From Candidatus Gastranaerophilales bacterium (lineage in GTDB: Bacteria > Cyanobacteriota > Vampirovibrionia > Gastranaerophilales > Gastranaerophilaceae), in assembly GCA_900548405.1 (NCBI GenBank), contig UNSJ01000034.1, positions 1-20,415 on the forward strand: a DNA stretch of 20,415 bases, given 5' to 3'. The notes below the pieces were generated by a model. The model saw only the letters and a list, made by a program, of their open reading frames with translations. It had not been told where the DNA came from and ran no database searches. The translations under genes and the position numbers were made by a program. Shown here piece after piece: positions 13,365 to 20,415 of the stretch; position 1 is the first letter of the stretch; every line of letters begins with the position of its first letter.

Positions 13365-15965
13365 ATGCCAGATTTTGAAAAATTCACTAATTATTCGCAA
13401 GAAATATTAAATTCAGCAGGTGCTATTATGCAGGCTCACAAAAATTCAGAGATGCAGCCTGCGCATATTATGCTTGCGATGATTAAAGATAATGGTATTA
13501 TAAAAGATTATTTAACAGAACTGAAACTTTTAAATCAGGGATTTATAGACAAAGTTGTGGGTGTTGTTAATTCTTTTCCTACAATTTCAGGACCGCCTTC
13601 GGGACAGGTCTTTTTATCTTCTCAAACTTATCAGCTTCTGAACCTTGCAGGTCAGCAGGCAGAAGAATTTAAAGATGAATATATTGGAATCGAATGTATT
13701 CTTCTTGCAATGACTAAACTTGAAAACAGCGAAATACAACTGCTTTTAAGAAATTATAATGTAAATACAAATACAGTTTTAAATGTAATGAAAAAAATTA
13801 GAGGTAATAAAAAAGTGGATAATAAAAATGCAGAAGAAAATATGAAAGCGCTTGAAAAATATTCAACTGATTTGACAGCGCTTGCAAGAAAGGGAAAATT
13901 GGACCCTGTTATAGGTCGTGACGAAGAAGTCAGACGTATAATTCAGGTTTTAAACAGACGTACAAAAAACAACCCTGTTCTTATCGGTGAACCGGGCGTA
14001 GGTAAGACTGCCATTGTAGAAGGTCTTGCTCAACGTATAGTTCGCGGGGATGTTCCTGAAAGCTTAAAAGATGTTAAATTAATCTCGCTTGATTTGGGTG
14101 CTCTTGTTGCAGGGGCTAAATTCAGAGGTGAATTTGAAGAACGTTTGAAAGCTGTTTTAAAAGAAGTTGAAGAATCAAACGGCGAAATTGTAATGTTTAT
14201 TGATGAATTGCATACAGTCGTCGGTGCAGGTGCAACAGAAGGCTCAATGGATGCAGGCAACCTTTTAAAACCAATGCTTGCGCGTGGCGTTTTAAGGACA
14301 ATAGGTGCAACTACCATAAATGAATACAGAAAATACATTGAAAAAGACCCGGCTTTGGAAAGACGTTTTCAACCTGTACTTGTCGGTGAACCTTCTGTTG
14401 AAGACACAATAAGTATATTAAGAGGTTTGAAAGAAAAGTATGAAGTGCATCACGGTATTCGTATCTTAGACAGTGCGCTTATTCAAGCTGCAAAACTTTC
14501 AGACAGGTACATTACAGACAGATTTTTACCTGATAAAGCTATTGATTTGATTGATGAAGCGGCTTCTTCTTTGCGTATTGAAATAGATTCTATGCCTGAA
14601 GAAATAGATAAAATGATGCGTCAAAAAATTCAACTTGAAATTGAAAGAGAGGCTTTGAAAAAAGAAGACGATGATGAAGCACGCGCTAAAGTCGCTGATA
14701 TCTCAAACCAAATAGTTGAACTTGATGACAAAATATCAAAAATGAAAACTCAATGGGAACAAGAAAAAGCTTCTATTGTAGGTGAAGCAGGCATCAAAGA
14801 GGAAATTGATAAAGTAAGAAACAAAATTGAAGAAGCAGAACGTAATGTTGATTTGCAAACAGCTGCTGAACTTAAATATGGAAAGCTTATGGAACTTGAG
14901 AAACAGTTAAAAGCTATACAAAATAAAGAAAAAACTTCAAATCAGCTCTTGAAAGAAGAAATTGATGATGATGATATTGCAAATGTTGTAAGCAAATGGA
15001 CAGGAATTCCTGTTAACAAGCTTGTTGAGAGTGAAAAACAAAAACTTATCAACATGGAAGATATTCTTCATAAACGTCTTATCGGTCAGGAAGAAGCAGT
15101 AGAAGTCGTTGCCGATTCAATTCGCCGTGCTCGTTCTGGTTTGAAAGATCCTAAGCGTCCGATAGGTACTTTCTTATTCTTAGGACCGACAGGTGTTGGT
15201 AAAACAGAACTTGCAAAATCACTTGCGGAATTTATGTTTAATGATGAAGACGCTTTAATCCGTATTGATATGTCAGAATATATGGAAAAGCACAACGTAT
15301 CAAGATTAGTTGGAGCTCCTCCGGGATATGTGGGATATGATGAAGGCGGTCAATTGACTGAAGCTGTCAGAAGAAAACCATATTCTGTTGTGCTTTTTGA
15401 TGAAATTGAAAAAGCTCACCCTGACGTATTTAATATTATGCTTCAAATTTTTGATGACGGTCGTTTGACTGATTCAAAAGGCAGAACTGTTGATTTTAAA
15501 AATACACTTATTATTATGACAAGTAATATCGGAAGTGATATTATTCTTGAAAATACACTAAATAGTCTTGTTTCTAAAACTGATTTTGAAGAAACCAAAA
15601 ATAAAGTAATGGAGGTTTTAAGAAGCAGATTTAAACCTGAATTCTTAAACAGAATAGATGAAACAATCTTCTTTAAAGCTCTCAATTTACAAGAATTATC
15701 ACAAATCGTGGATATTCAAATGGATTACTTGAGAAAACTTTTGAAAGATCAGGAAATCGATATTGAAATTACTCCTGAAGCTAAAGAGTTTTTGGCTACA
15801 AGAGGCTTCAACCCTGTGTATGGAGCAAGACCGTTAAAACGTGTAATAAGACAGTTGATTGAAAACCCGTTATCAAAACAAATTCTTTCACAAAAATTCT
15901 TACGCGGTGATAAGATAATTATTGATGTAGATAACGATGAAATTGTATTCAAGAAAGAAGATTAA
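13365..15965 (+). CDS. clpB: ATP-dependent disaggregase ClpB
   Basis: ClpB is the hexameric AAA+ chaperone that, with DnaK, threads and rescues aggregated proteins after heat stress. The 866-residue product has the N-terminal Clp repeat domain (about 1-145), first AAA+ domain with Walker A GEPGVGKT near 208-215 and Walker B VMFIDE, a long charged coiled-coil middle domain (about 400-530), and second AAA+ domain with GPTGVGKT near 607-614, [19 protein letters not shown] and FDEIEKAH, then the C-terminal [13 protein letters not shown]. The full-length middle domain and [12 protein letters not shown] separate it from ClpC and ClpA, and no ClpP-binding loop is apparent. AAAGGAG lies nine bases before the ATG at 13365; a TTG nine bases earlier overlaps that site and is unlikely. 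It ends in a strong bidirectional terminator. Confidence 0.95.
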   Translation: MPDFEKFTNYSQEILNSAGAIMQAHKNSEMQPAHIMLAMIKDNGIIKDYLTELKLLNQGFIDKVVGVVNSFPTISGPPSGQVFLSSQTYQLLNLAGQQAEEFKDEYIGIECILLAMTKLENSEIQLLLRNYNVNTNTVLNVMKKIRGNKKVDNKNAEENMKALEKYSTDLTALARKGKLDPVIGRDEEVRRIIQVLNRRTKNNPVLIGEPGVGKTAIVEGLAQRIVRGDVPESLKDVKLISLDLGALVAGAKFRGEFEERLKAVLKEVEESNGEIVMFIDELHTVVGAGATEGSMDAGNLLKPMLARGVLRTIGATTINEYRKYIEKDPALERRFQPVLVGEPSVEDTISILRGLKEKYEVHHGIRILDSALIQAAKLSDRYITDRFLPDKAIDLIDEAASSLRIEIDSMPEEIDKMMRQKIQLEIEREALKKEDDDEARAKVADISNQIVELDDKISKMKTQWEQEKASIVGEAGIKEEIDKVRNKIEEAERNVDLQTAAELKYGKLMELEKQLKAIQNKEKTSNQLLKEEIDDDDIANVVSKWTGIPVNKLVESEKQKLINMEDILHKRLIGQEEAVEVVADSIRRARSGLKDPKRPIGTFLFLGPTGVGKTELAKSLAEFMFNDEDALIRIDMSEYMEKHNVSRLVGAPPGYVGYDEGGQLTEAVRRKPYSVVLFDEIEKAHPDVFNIMLQIFDDGRLTDSKGRTVDFKNTLIIMTSNIGSDIILENTLNSLVSKTDFEETKNKVMEVLRSRFKPEFLNRIDETIFFKALNLQELSQIVDIQMDYLRKLLKDQEIDIEITPEAKEFLATRGFNPVYGARPLKRVIRQLIENPLSKQILSQKFLRGDKIIIDVDNDEIVFKKED

Positions 15966-15970
15966 TAAAT

Positions 15971-16001
15971 AAAAAAGGAACGGTATAACCGTTCCTTTTT
16001 T
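15971..16001. terminator. Bidirectional intrinsic terminator between clpB and the opposing secreted-protein gene
   Basis: A perfect 14-base stem, AAAAAAGGAACGGT with its complement, closes a three-base loop, with T runs on either strand. It begins six bases after the clpB stop and ends three bases before the opposing stop, so it can serve both convergent genes. Confidence 0.92.
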
Positions 16002-16003
16002 TG

Positions 16004-16840
16004 TTATTTTAACCATACATTAAATTGCAGATTATCTTGTTCCGGAATTATTTCAACCTCTTTTCCCCTGAATGCAACTCCGCAATAGTTAAAGAATTGT
16101 GCGGCTCTTTTGCCTTTATATTTTAAGATTTCAAAGCCGTTGATTGAAACAGGGCTTGAAATCTTAATGACTTTACCTTCAATATTTTTAGTCCTAAATT
16201 CTTTAAAATCTATTTGTGCGTTATCATAAGCCCATCCGTTTTCGTTTACATAGTCAACAATTCCATACACCGGAGTGCCTTTTTTAATGTATAATTTGCC
16301 GTTTTTGTATACATCTTTTACAACAGCAAAACGAATTTTATCTCCATATTCAATTTCATCATAGCAGGTAGAAATTTTTTGAGCAGGCTTTATTTTTACA
16401 GGCGTTTCTTCGGAGTTTATATAATCGCTGAAAAATACAATAAGCTTTGTTTTTTCAGGTTTAAGTACAACCTCTCCGCCCCTGATATATTCTGTGGTTA
16501 AACCAAGTCCGCTGTTATTTGCAAATTCCTGATGTTTTTTATGATCGCTGCCTTTAATATAAATATTTCCGTTTAAAGTTTTATCCGAATTTTTGTATTT
16601 AAAAGCATCAATCAATAAAGAAGCCTGCTGCCCCTCAAAGCCGTTTGGCGTAAGTTCTTTTATAACACCTGTTATAACTTCTCCTGATTTGACATCTTTA
16701 AATTCAACAGTGTTTCCTTCCTGAAGTTTTTTATCAGCTGTTGTTATTTTAATCAGTGGTGTAATCGTAACAGGCACTTCTTCTGCAAAAGAAGAAAGTC
16801 CTGTTAATAAAATACAAGTAACAATTATTCTTTTAATCAT
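16004..16840 (-). CDS. Secreted protein with an internal tandem duplication, function unknown
   Basis: I do not recognise this 278-residue protein. It starts with a Sec signal peptide (MIKRIIVTCILLTGLSSFA, likely cut before EE). The mature part is two similar halves, about 23-138 and 147-276. VTITPLIKITTADKKLQEGN aligns with VKIKPAQKISTCYDEIEYGD, VITGVIKELTPNGFEG with PVYGIVDYVNENGWAY, and GGEVVLKPEKTKLIVFF with GKEVEIIPEQDNLQFNV. Each half looks beta-rich. The second half has Cys 159 and Cys 253, which the first lacks. The start overlaps the stop of the upstream M48 protease by one base (TAATG), so the two are translationally coupled and probably act together in the cell envelope. It might be an envelope-associated partner of the protease, but nothing proves this. 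Confidence 0.75.
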   Translation of the reverse strand: MIKRIIVTCILLTGLSSFAEEVPVTITPLIKITTADKKLQEGNTVEFKDVKSGEVITGVIKELTPNGFEGQQASLLIDAFKYKNSDKTLNGNIYIKGSDHKKHQEFANNSGLGLTTEYIRGGEVVLKPEKTKLIVFFSDYINSEETPVKIKPAQKISTCYDEIEYGDKIRFAVVKDVYKNGKLYIKKGTPVYGIVDYVNENGWAYDNAQIDFKEFRTKNIEGKVIKISSPVSINGFEILKYKGKRAAQFFNYCGVAFRGKEVEIIPEQDNLQFNVWLK

Positions 16841-17541
16841 TATATATTTTCCTGTTGTTTAAGTTGACGTCTTTTTTGTTTTTGCTGAAATTCTCTGATT
16901 TCTTTTGCCATACTGTATTCAAAGTTTTTGTATGACGGTGACTTTGTAAGCGGAGAATTCAAATAATGAGGATATTTAACATAAATGTATTTATACATAT
17001 CCATAAGTCTTTTTGAACCTTTCGGATGAGTAGATGTAAATCCCCAATCACAAACAGGTTCTGCGAAAATTTTGTTTCCCATCGTAATAGCAGCAATAGG
17101 GTCATATCCTGCTTTTACCATATAATCTATTCCATTGAGGTCAGCTTTTTGCTCGTATTTTTTTGAATTTGCATTAACTGCCATATACTTCATCATCCCG
17201 CCATATGCCTCAACCGAGTGTGCAATTTCATGGGATAGAACATATGCAAGTTCGTCATCATTATCTATATAGAAAAACATTCCTTCATGTATTATGACTA
17301 TCTTGTCATAGGTTCTTGAATATGCGTTTATAGTTTTTTTATTGTCTACCCAAATTGGTACACGCTTTGCTATTTTGTTGTCAAGCATAATTTTTTGACC
17401 GACAAGAATAACTTTTTGCTCATCAATACCTTTCTTTTTCCAAAAATTGTCCATATTTACTCCGCGAATTACAACAATTTCTTCCGCAAATGTGCATGAA
17501 CCGATTAATAGTACCCCGAGCAGCAACAAAATCTTTTTCAT
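16840..17541 (-). CDS. Secreted M48-family zinc metalloprotease
   Basis: This is a 233-residue exported zinc protease. The zinc site HEIAH is at 104-108 in YVLSHEIAHSVEAYGG, a third ligand is likely Glu 130 in KYEQKADLNGIDYMVKAGYD, and STHPKGSKRL at 170-179 is the conserved distal block seen in BepA/LoiP-like M48 peptidases. The N-terminus is a signal peptide, LLLLGVLLIGSCTFAEE. It could be cut before EE by signal peptidase I or lipidated at Cys 16, where IGSC is an imperfect lipobox; the neighbouring gene's SSFAEE favours the former. No transmembrane helix follows, so the catalytic domain should lie outside the cytoplasmic membrane. GAGGA lies six bases before the ATG. A role in outer-envelope protein quality control is an inference from family members. 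Confidence 0.88.
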   Translation of the reverse strand: MKKILLLLGVLLIGSCTFAEEIVVIRGVNMDNFWKKKGIDEQKVILVGQKIMLDNKIAKRVPIWVDNKKTINAYSRTYDKIVIIHEGMFFYIDNDDELAYVLSHEIAHSVEAYGGMMKYMAVNANSKKYEQKADLNGIDYMVKAGYDPIAAITMGNKIFAEPVCDWGFTSTHPKGSKRLMDMYKYIYVKYPHYLNSPLTKSPSYKNFEYSMAKEIREFQQKQKRRQLKQQENI

Positions 17542-17648
17542 AATATTTCCTCTTATTTTTATGTACGTGATAATGTTACTATATTTTTTTCAAATTTGCA
17601 AGTACAATGTAAAACTTTTATAAGGATATTTTAATTTGAATTTTTAAA

Positions 17649-17657
17649 TGTTATAAT
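17649..17657 (+). promoter_or_regulatory. Extended -10 promoter of glmS
   Basis: TG, one base, then a perfect TATAAT at 17652-17657 lie 37 bases before the glmS ATG. The -35 position holds only TTTTAA, so the extended -10 probably carries recognition. No glmS ribozyme fold was recognised in the 153-base upstream gap. Confidence 0.55.
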
Positions 17658-17694
17658 GTCCCTACACAGATAAGATTTATGGGAGAGAAAATAA

Positions 17695-19539
17695 ATGTGC
17701 GGAATAGTAGGATATGTCGGTAAAAGACCGGTAGTTGATATTTTGGTTGACGGCCTTGAACAGCTGGAATACAGAGGATATGATTCTTCAGGTGTTGCAG
17801 TTATGTGCGACAGTGATATAAAGGTATATAAAGCTATCGGCAAGTTGCAGAATTTGCGAGATAAATTAAAAGATCATGTAAGTGAATATTCGCAATCAAC
17901 AATTGGCATCGGACATATAAGATGGGCAACTCACGGAGCTCCAACTTTGTTAAACGCCCATCCGCATACATGCACATGCGGAAATCTTGTTGTTGTGCAT
18001 AATGGTATCATTGAAAATTACAAAGAATTAAGGGATGAACTCTCTAAAGACGGCTGTGTTTTCCGTTCTCAAACCGATACTGAAGCTATTGCCCACCTTG
18101 TTGCAAGAAAATATTCAGAATGCAGAGATTTAACCGAAGCTGTAAGACTAGCATCAGAAGAAATTGAAGGTGCTTATGCACTTTGTGTTATGCATTTTGA
18201 CTGCAAAGATAAGCTTGTAATAACTAAACGTAATGCCCCGCTTCTTGTTGGTGCTGGTGAAGGCGAATATTTTGCTGCATCTGATGTACCTGCAATTATT
18301 AAACATACCAAAAAGGCAGTATATTTAAATGATAATCAAATCGCTACTTTAACTCCTGAAAGTTTAGATATTATTGACATAGAAGGAAATAAAATTACTC
18401 CTAAAGTGGAACTTCTTCCATGGGAACCTGTTGCTTTGAGCAAAATGGGTTACAAGCATTTTATGCTTAAAGAAATTCATGAACAGCCGGATGTTATAAG
18501 AAATATTTTAGTAGGCAGACTTCATGCTCCTGATGAAAATATTATTTTAAACGAAGTAAAATTGAATAAAGATACTTTAAAAAAATTGAACAGGATTCAG
18601 ATTATTGCCTGCGGAACTTCATTACACGCAGCAATGATAGGTAAATATTTGATTGAAAGTTTTTGTGGTATTGCAGTAGATGTTGAAGCTTCAAGCGAAT
18701 ATATTTACAGAAAAACAGTTACAGATGAGCATACTCTTGTAATCGGAGTTTCTCAATCAGGTGAAACCGCAGATACTCTAACAGCTATAAAACAGGCTAA
18801 GGCAAAAGGTTCACACATCCTTATTATTACAAACAGACCTGACAGCTCAATGGCACGTGAAGCTGACAGCTTAGTCCCTGTTAATGCAGGTATTGAAGTT
18901 TCCGTAGCTGCTACAAAATCATATATTGCACAGTTAATGGCATTTTATCTTTTGTCATTATATATGGCTGAAATTAAAGATAGCATTGCATCTTCAACTT
19001 TAACTTCTTTGAAATCAGAATTGATGATTTTACCGCAAAAAATTGAACAGATATTAGCGCACAAAGAAAATATTCAGGAAGTTGCAAAGGCTTACGCTAA
19101 TACTAAAGATTTTATTTATATAGCAAGAGGTATTAATTTTGCCACTGCACTTGAAGGAGCTTTGAAGCTGAAAGAAATCAGCTATATTAATGCAACAGGC
19201 TACCCGGCAGGTGAATTAAAACACGGACCTATTGCTATGCTTGATGAAACAATGCCTGTATTATCAATTTTGATGAACGGTTCTGTTTACGAAAAACTTC
19301 TTTCAAACAGTGAAGAAGCAAAAGCGAGAAATGCAAGAATGATAGCATTGACAAATTCAAAAGACGAAAAACTTAATGATTTATTTGAACATATTATCAG
19401 AGTTCCTGACGTACAGGAATTGTTCTCGCCGATTATCTCAACTATTCCTTTGCAGTTAATCGCATATTATATTGCAGAATTTTTAGGCAAAGACGTTGAT
19501 CAGCCAAGAAACCTTGCAAAATCAGTTACGGTTGAATAA
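17695..19539 (+). CDS. glmS: Glutamine--fructose-6-phosphate aminotransferase (isomerizing)
   Basis: GlmS makes glucosamine 6-phosphate from fructose 6-phosphate and glutamine, the first committed step to UDP-N-acetylglucosamine for peptidoglycan and lipopolysaccharide. The 614-residue product starts MCGIVGYVG, with Cys 2 as the N-terminal nucleophile after Met removal. The glutaminase domain follows (EYRGYDSSG, IRWATHG, NAHPH, VVHNGIIENY). Two SIS domains come next, with ACGTSLHAAM, SQSGETADT near 353-361 and GYPAGELKHGPIA near 502-514, and the standard end AKSVTVE. GGGAGAG lies seven bases before the ATG. It has its own promoter and terminator and is probably monocistronic. Its sugar substrate is the Pgi product. 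Confidence 0.97.
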   Translation: MCGIVGYVGKRPVVDILVDGLEQLEYRGYDSSGVAVMCDSDIKVYKAIGKLQNLRDKLKDHVSEYSQSTIGIGHIRWATHGAPTLLNAHPHTCTCGNLVVVHNGIIENYKELRDELSKDGCVFRSQTDTEAIAHLVARKYSECRDLTEAVRLASEEIEGAYALCVMHFDCKDKLVITKRNAPLLVGAGEGEYFAASDVPAIIKHTKKAVYLNDNQIATLTPESLDIIDIEGNKITPKVELLPWEPVALSKMGYKHFMLKEIHEQPDVIRNILVGRLHAPDENIILNEVKLNKDTLKKLNRIQIIACGTSLHAAMIGKYLIESFCGIAVDVEASSEYIYRKTVTDEHTLVIGVSQSGETADTLTAIKQAKAKGSHILIITNRPDSSMAREADSLVPVNAGIEVSVAATKSYIAQLMAFYLLSLYMAEIKDSIASSTLTSLKSELMILPQKIEQILAHKENIQEVAKAYANTKDFIYIARGINFATALEGALKLKEISYINATGYPAGELKHGPIAMLDETMPVLSILMNGSVYEKLLSNSEEAKARNARMIALTNSKDEKLNDLFEHIIRVPDVQELFSPIISTIPLQLIAYYIAEFLGKDVDQPRNLAKSVTVE

Positions 19540-19571
19540 CAAAAAGAGCCTTTAAAAAGGCTCTTTTTGTT
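19538..19571. terminator. Bidirectional intrinsic terminator between glmS and pilin-like gene 4
   Basis: A perfect 16-base stem begins inside the glmS stop codon (AACAAAAAGAGCCTTT and its complement) with a two-base loop and T-rich flanks on both strands. It overlaps the stop of the pilin-end remnant at 19570. Confidence 0.9.
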
Positions 19572-19620
19572 ATCTGCATTTGCTTTTTCCATCCCAGCTG
19601 CTACGCAGGTAGCCATGTGG
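19570..19620 (-). repeat. Decayed second C-terminal end downstream of pilin-like gene 4
   Basis: Read leftward this encodes YLRSSWDGKSKCR followed by TAA, a second version of the gene 4 end SWDGKIKCR. It lies ten bases past the real stop, the same layout as at 11503-11553. The shared 27-base block is identical between the two loci, while the last 30 bases resemble the local gene more than the distant one. Confidence 0.75.
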
Positions 19621-19630
19621 AAAAATATTT

Positions 19631-20415
19631 TTATCTGCATTTAATTTTACCGTCCCAGCTTAAGTCGTCACATTTTAAATAATCCATGTTTTCATTATAA
19701 ATAACCCAAGCTGTGCAACCATACATATTGCCCGGGCTGTAAGTCGGATACGGAAGCTCAATTTTTCTGTTGCAAGCCTTTTCAAATTCAAGACTTGATT
19801 TTTTAATTCCGAACGGTACAAGACCATTTTTTGTAAAATAAAACAAAAATCTGTCTTCCCCGTTATTGTTAGGAAGTCTTTTCCCGTTTAAATCAATGCT
19901 GATAGCACCGCAAGTGTTTTTAAGTGCATTATTGCCTGAAGAACCTGAATAATTTGCAGTGCAAGCTCCTGTGTATATTCTGAATGTAACGAGTGTACCG
20001 TCAATGAGAATAACACTTCTGGCATTTTTATAAAGGTATAGAGAGTCACTAATACCGCATTCTTCACGTACAGCGTTTTCCGGTATATCAATACAATCTT
20101 TTGCCAGTTTAAGATAAGGTCTGAATGCTGTTGCAAAAATATAATGACTTGTTTCATCATACATACCTGTCATTCCCCATTCATCGGGAGTTCCTTTTTC
20201 TGAAACAGCTTGTAAATAAGCTTGGCTAAGTGTTGAATAAACTTTTTTTAATTGAGAAATCCGTTCAGTGTTTTGTTTGTCCTGAATAAGAGATGGCATA
20301 GTCATCGCAGCGACAACACCAATAATGCCGAGAGTAATTAAAACTTCAGCAAGTGTAAAACCTTGAAACAATCCCTTAAAATCATTAAAAGCCCCAATGT
20401 GGCGGGTCAAGCGGC
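19631..20415 (-). CDS. Type IV pilin-like / pseudopilin protein 4, 5' end beyond the window
   Basis: At least 259 residues are visible. The only start codon in frame inside the window is a TTG five bases from the edge, and the frame stays open to the edge, so the true start is probably outside. The leader segment TRHIGAFNDFKGLFQG precedes FTLAEVLITLGIIGVVAAMT. The body includes paired Cys (CIDIPENAVREEC), the loop D-L-N-G-K-R-L-P-N-N-N-G-E-D, and the end GCTAWVIYNENMDYLKCDDL followed by SWDGKIKCR. The last 30 or so residues are almost the same as in gene 2, also at DNA level, so these two form one subtype. Whether it also carries a C run in its leader cannot be seen here. Confidence 0.82.
   Translation of the reverse strand, partial: RLTRHIGAFNDFKGLFQGFTLAEVLITLGIIGVVAAMTMPSLIQDKQNTERISQLKKVYSTLSQAYLQAVSEKGTPDEWGMTGMYDETSHYIFATAFRPYLKLAKDCIDIPENAVREECGISDSLYLYKNARSVILIDGTLVTFRIYTGACTANYSGSSGNNALKNTCGAISIDLNGKRLPNNNGEDRFLFYFTKNGLVPFGIKKSSLEFEKACNRKIELPYPTYSPGNMYGCTAWVIYNENMDYLKCDDLSWDGKIKCR

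Noticed and set aside
14030..14338. Open frame of 102 codons antisense to clpB
   Set aside because: It lies entirely opposite the conserved first AAA+ domain, has no ribosome site, and is best explained as a shadow of clpB codon structure.
17542..17694. glmS ribozyme or glucosamine riboswitch
   Set aside because: The short AT-rich leader shows no recognisable ribozyme core, and this element is typical of Firmicutes.

Overview
The window is AT-rich bacterial chromosome with short intergenic gaps and four type IV pilin-like or pseudopilin-like genes. All four share the N-terminal core FTLAEVLxTLGIIGVVAA and an internal loop of the form D-x-N-G-x-x-x-P-N-x-x-G-x-D. That N-terminal wording, a PilT ATPase and the low GC best fit a gut-type Gastranaerophilales ('Melainabacteria', non-photosynthetic relatives of cyanobacteria). 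This assignment rests on my recognition of protein wording, not on a search.

Layout, left to right. 36-698: pilin-like gene 1 (+). 840-4877: glyQ (glycyl-tRNA synthetase alpha subunit) followed by two paralogous APC-superfamily amino-acid permeases, the second coupled to the first by a TAATG overlap. 5017-7864: pgi, a small secreted protein and trxB, probably one operon behind a recognisable promoter. 7861-9223 (-): a compact type II restriction-modification pair overlapping trxB tail to tail by 4 bases. 9224-9584: the longest gap, holding the RM promoter, an orphan leftward terminator and the pilT promoter. 9585-11498: pilT and recO. 11503-13261 (-): two tandem pilin-like genes (2 and 3) with contingency-type homopolymer tracts. 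13365-15965: clpB, ending in a terminator shared with the opposing 16004-17541 pair, which encodes an M48-family metalloprotease and an internally duplicated secreted protein. 17695-19539: glmS. 19570-20415 (-): pilin-like gene 4, running off the right edge.

The housekeeping genes are ordinary. The unusual part is the pilin region. Genes 2 and 3 each have a promoter (TTGACA, 17 bp, AATAAT), a near-consensus Shine-Dalgarno, an ATG, a short leader and then a run of exactly ten C on the coding strand, before the prepilin peptidase site. In gene 3 the ten-C run puts the start codon out of frame with the pilin body; 8 or 11 C would restore a complete prepilin. In gene 2 a second run (A7) sits between the ATG and the C run, and the strong start is also out of frame. 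These are the only G/C homopolymers of this size I saw in the window. I read this as ON/OFF phase variation by slipped-strand mispairing of secreted or surface pilin-like proteins. Pilin-like genes 2 and 4, about 8 kb apart, each carry downstream a decayed second version of their own C-terminal coding end, separated from the real stop by 10 bases. This points to 3'-end duplication or exchange between pilin genes. I saw no tRNA, rRNA, CRISPR array or insertion sequence.
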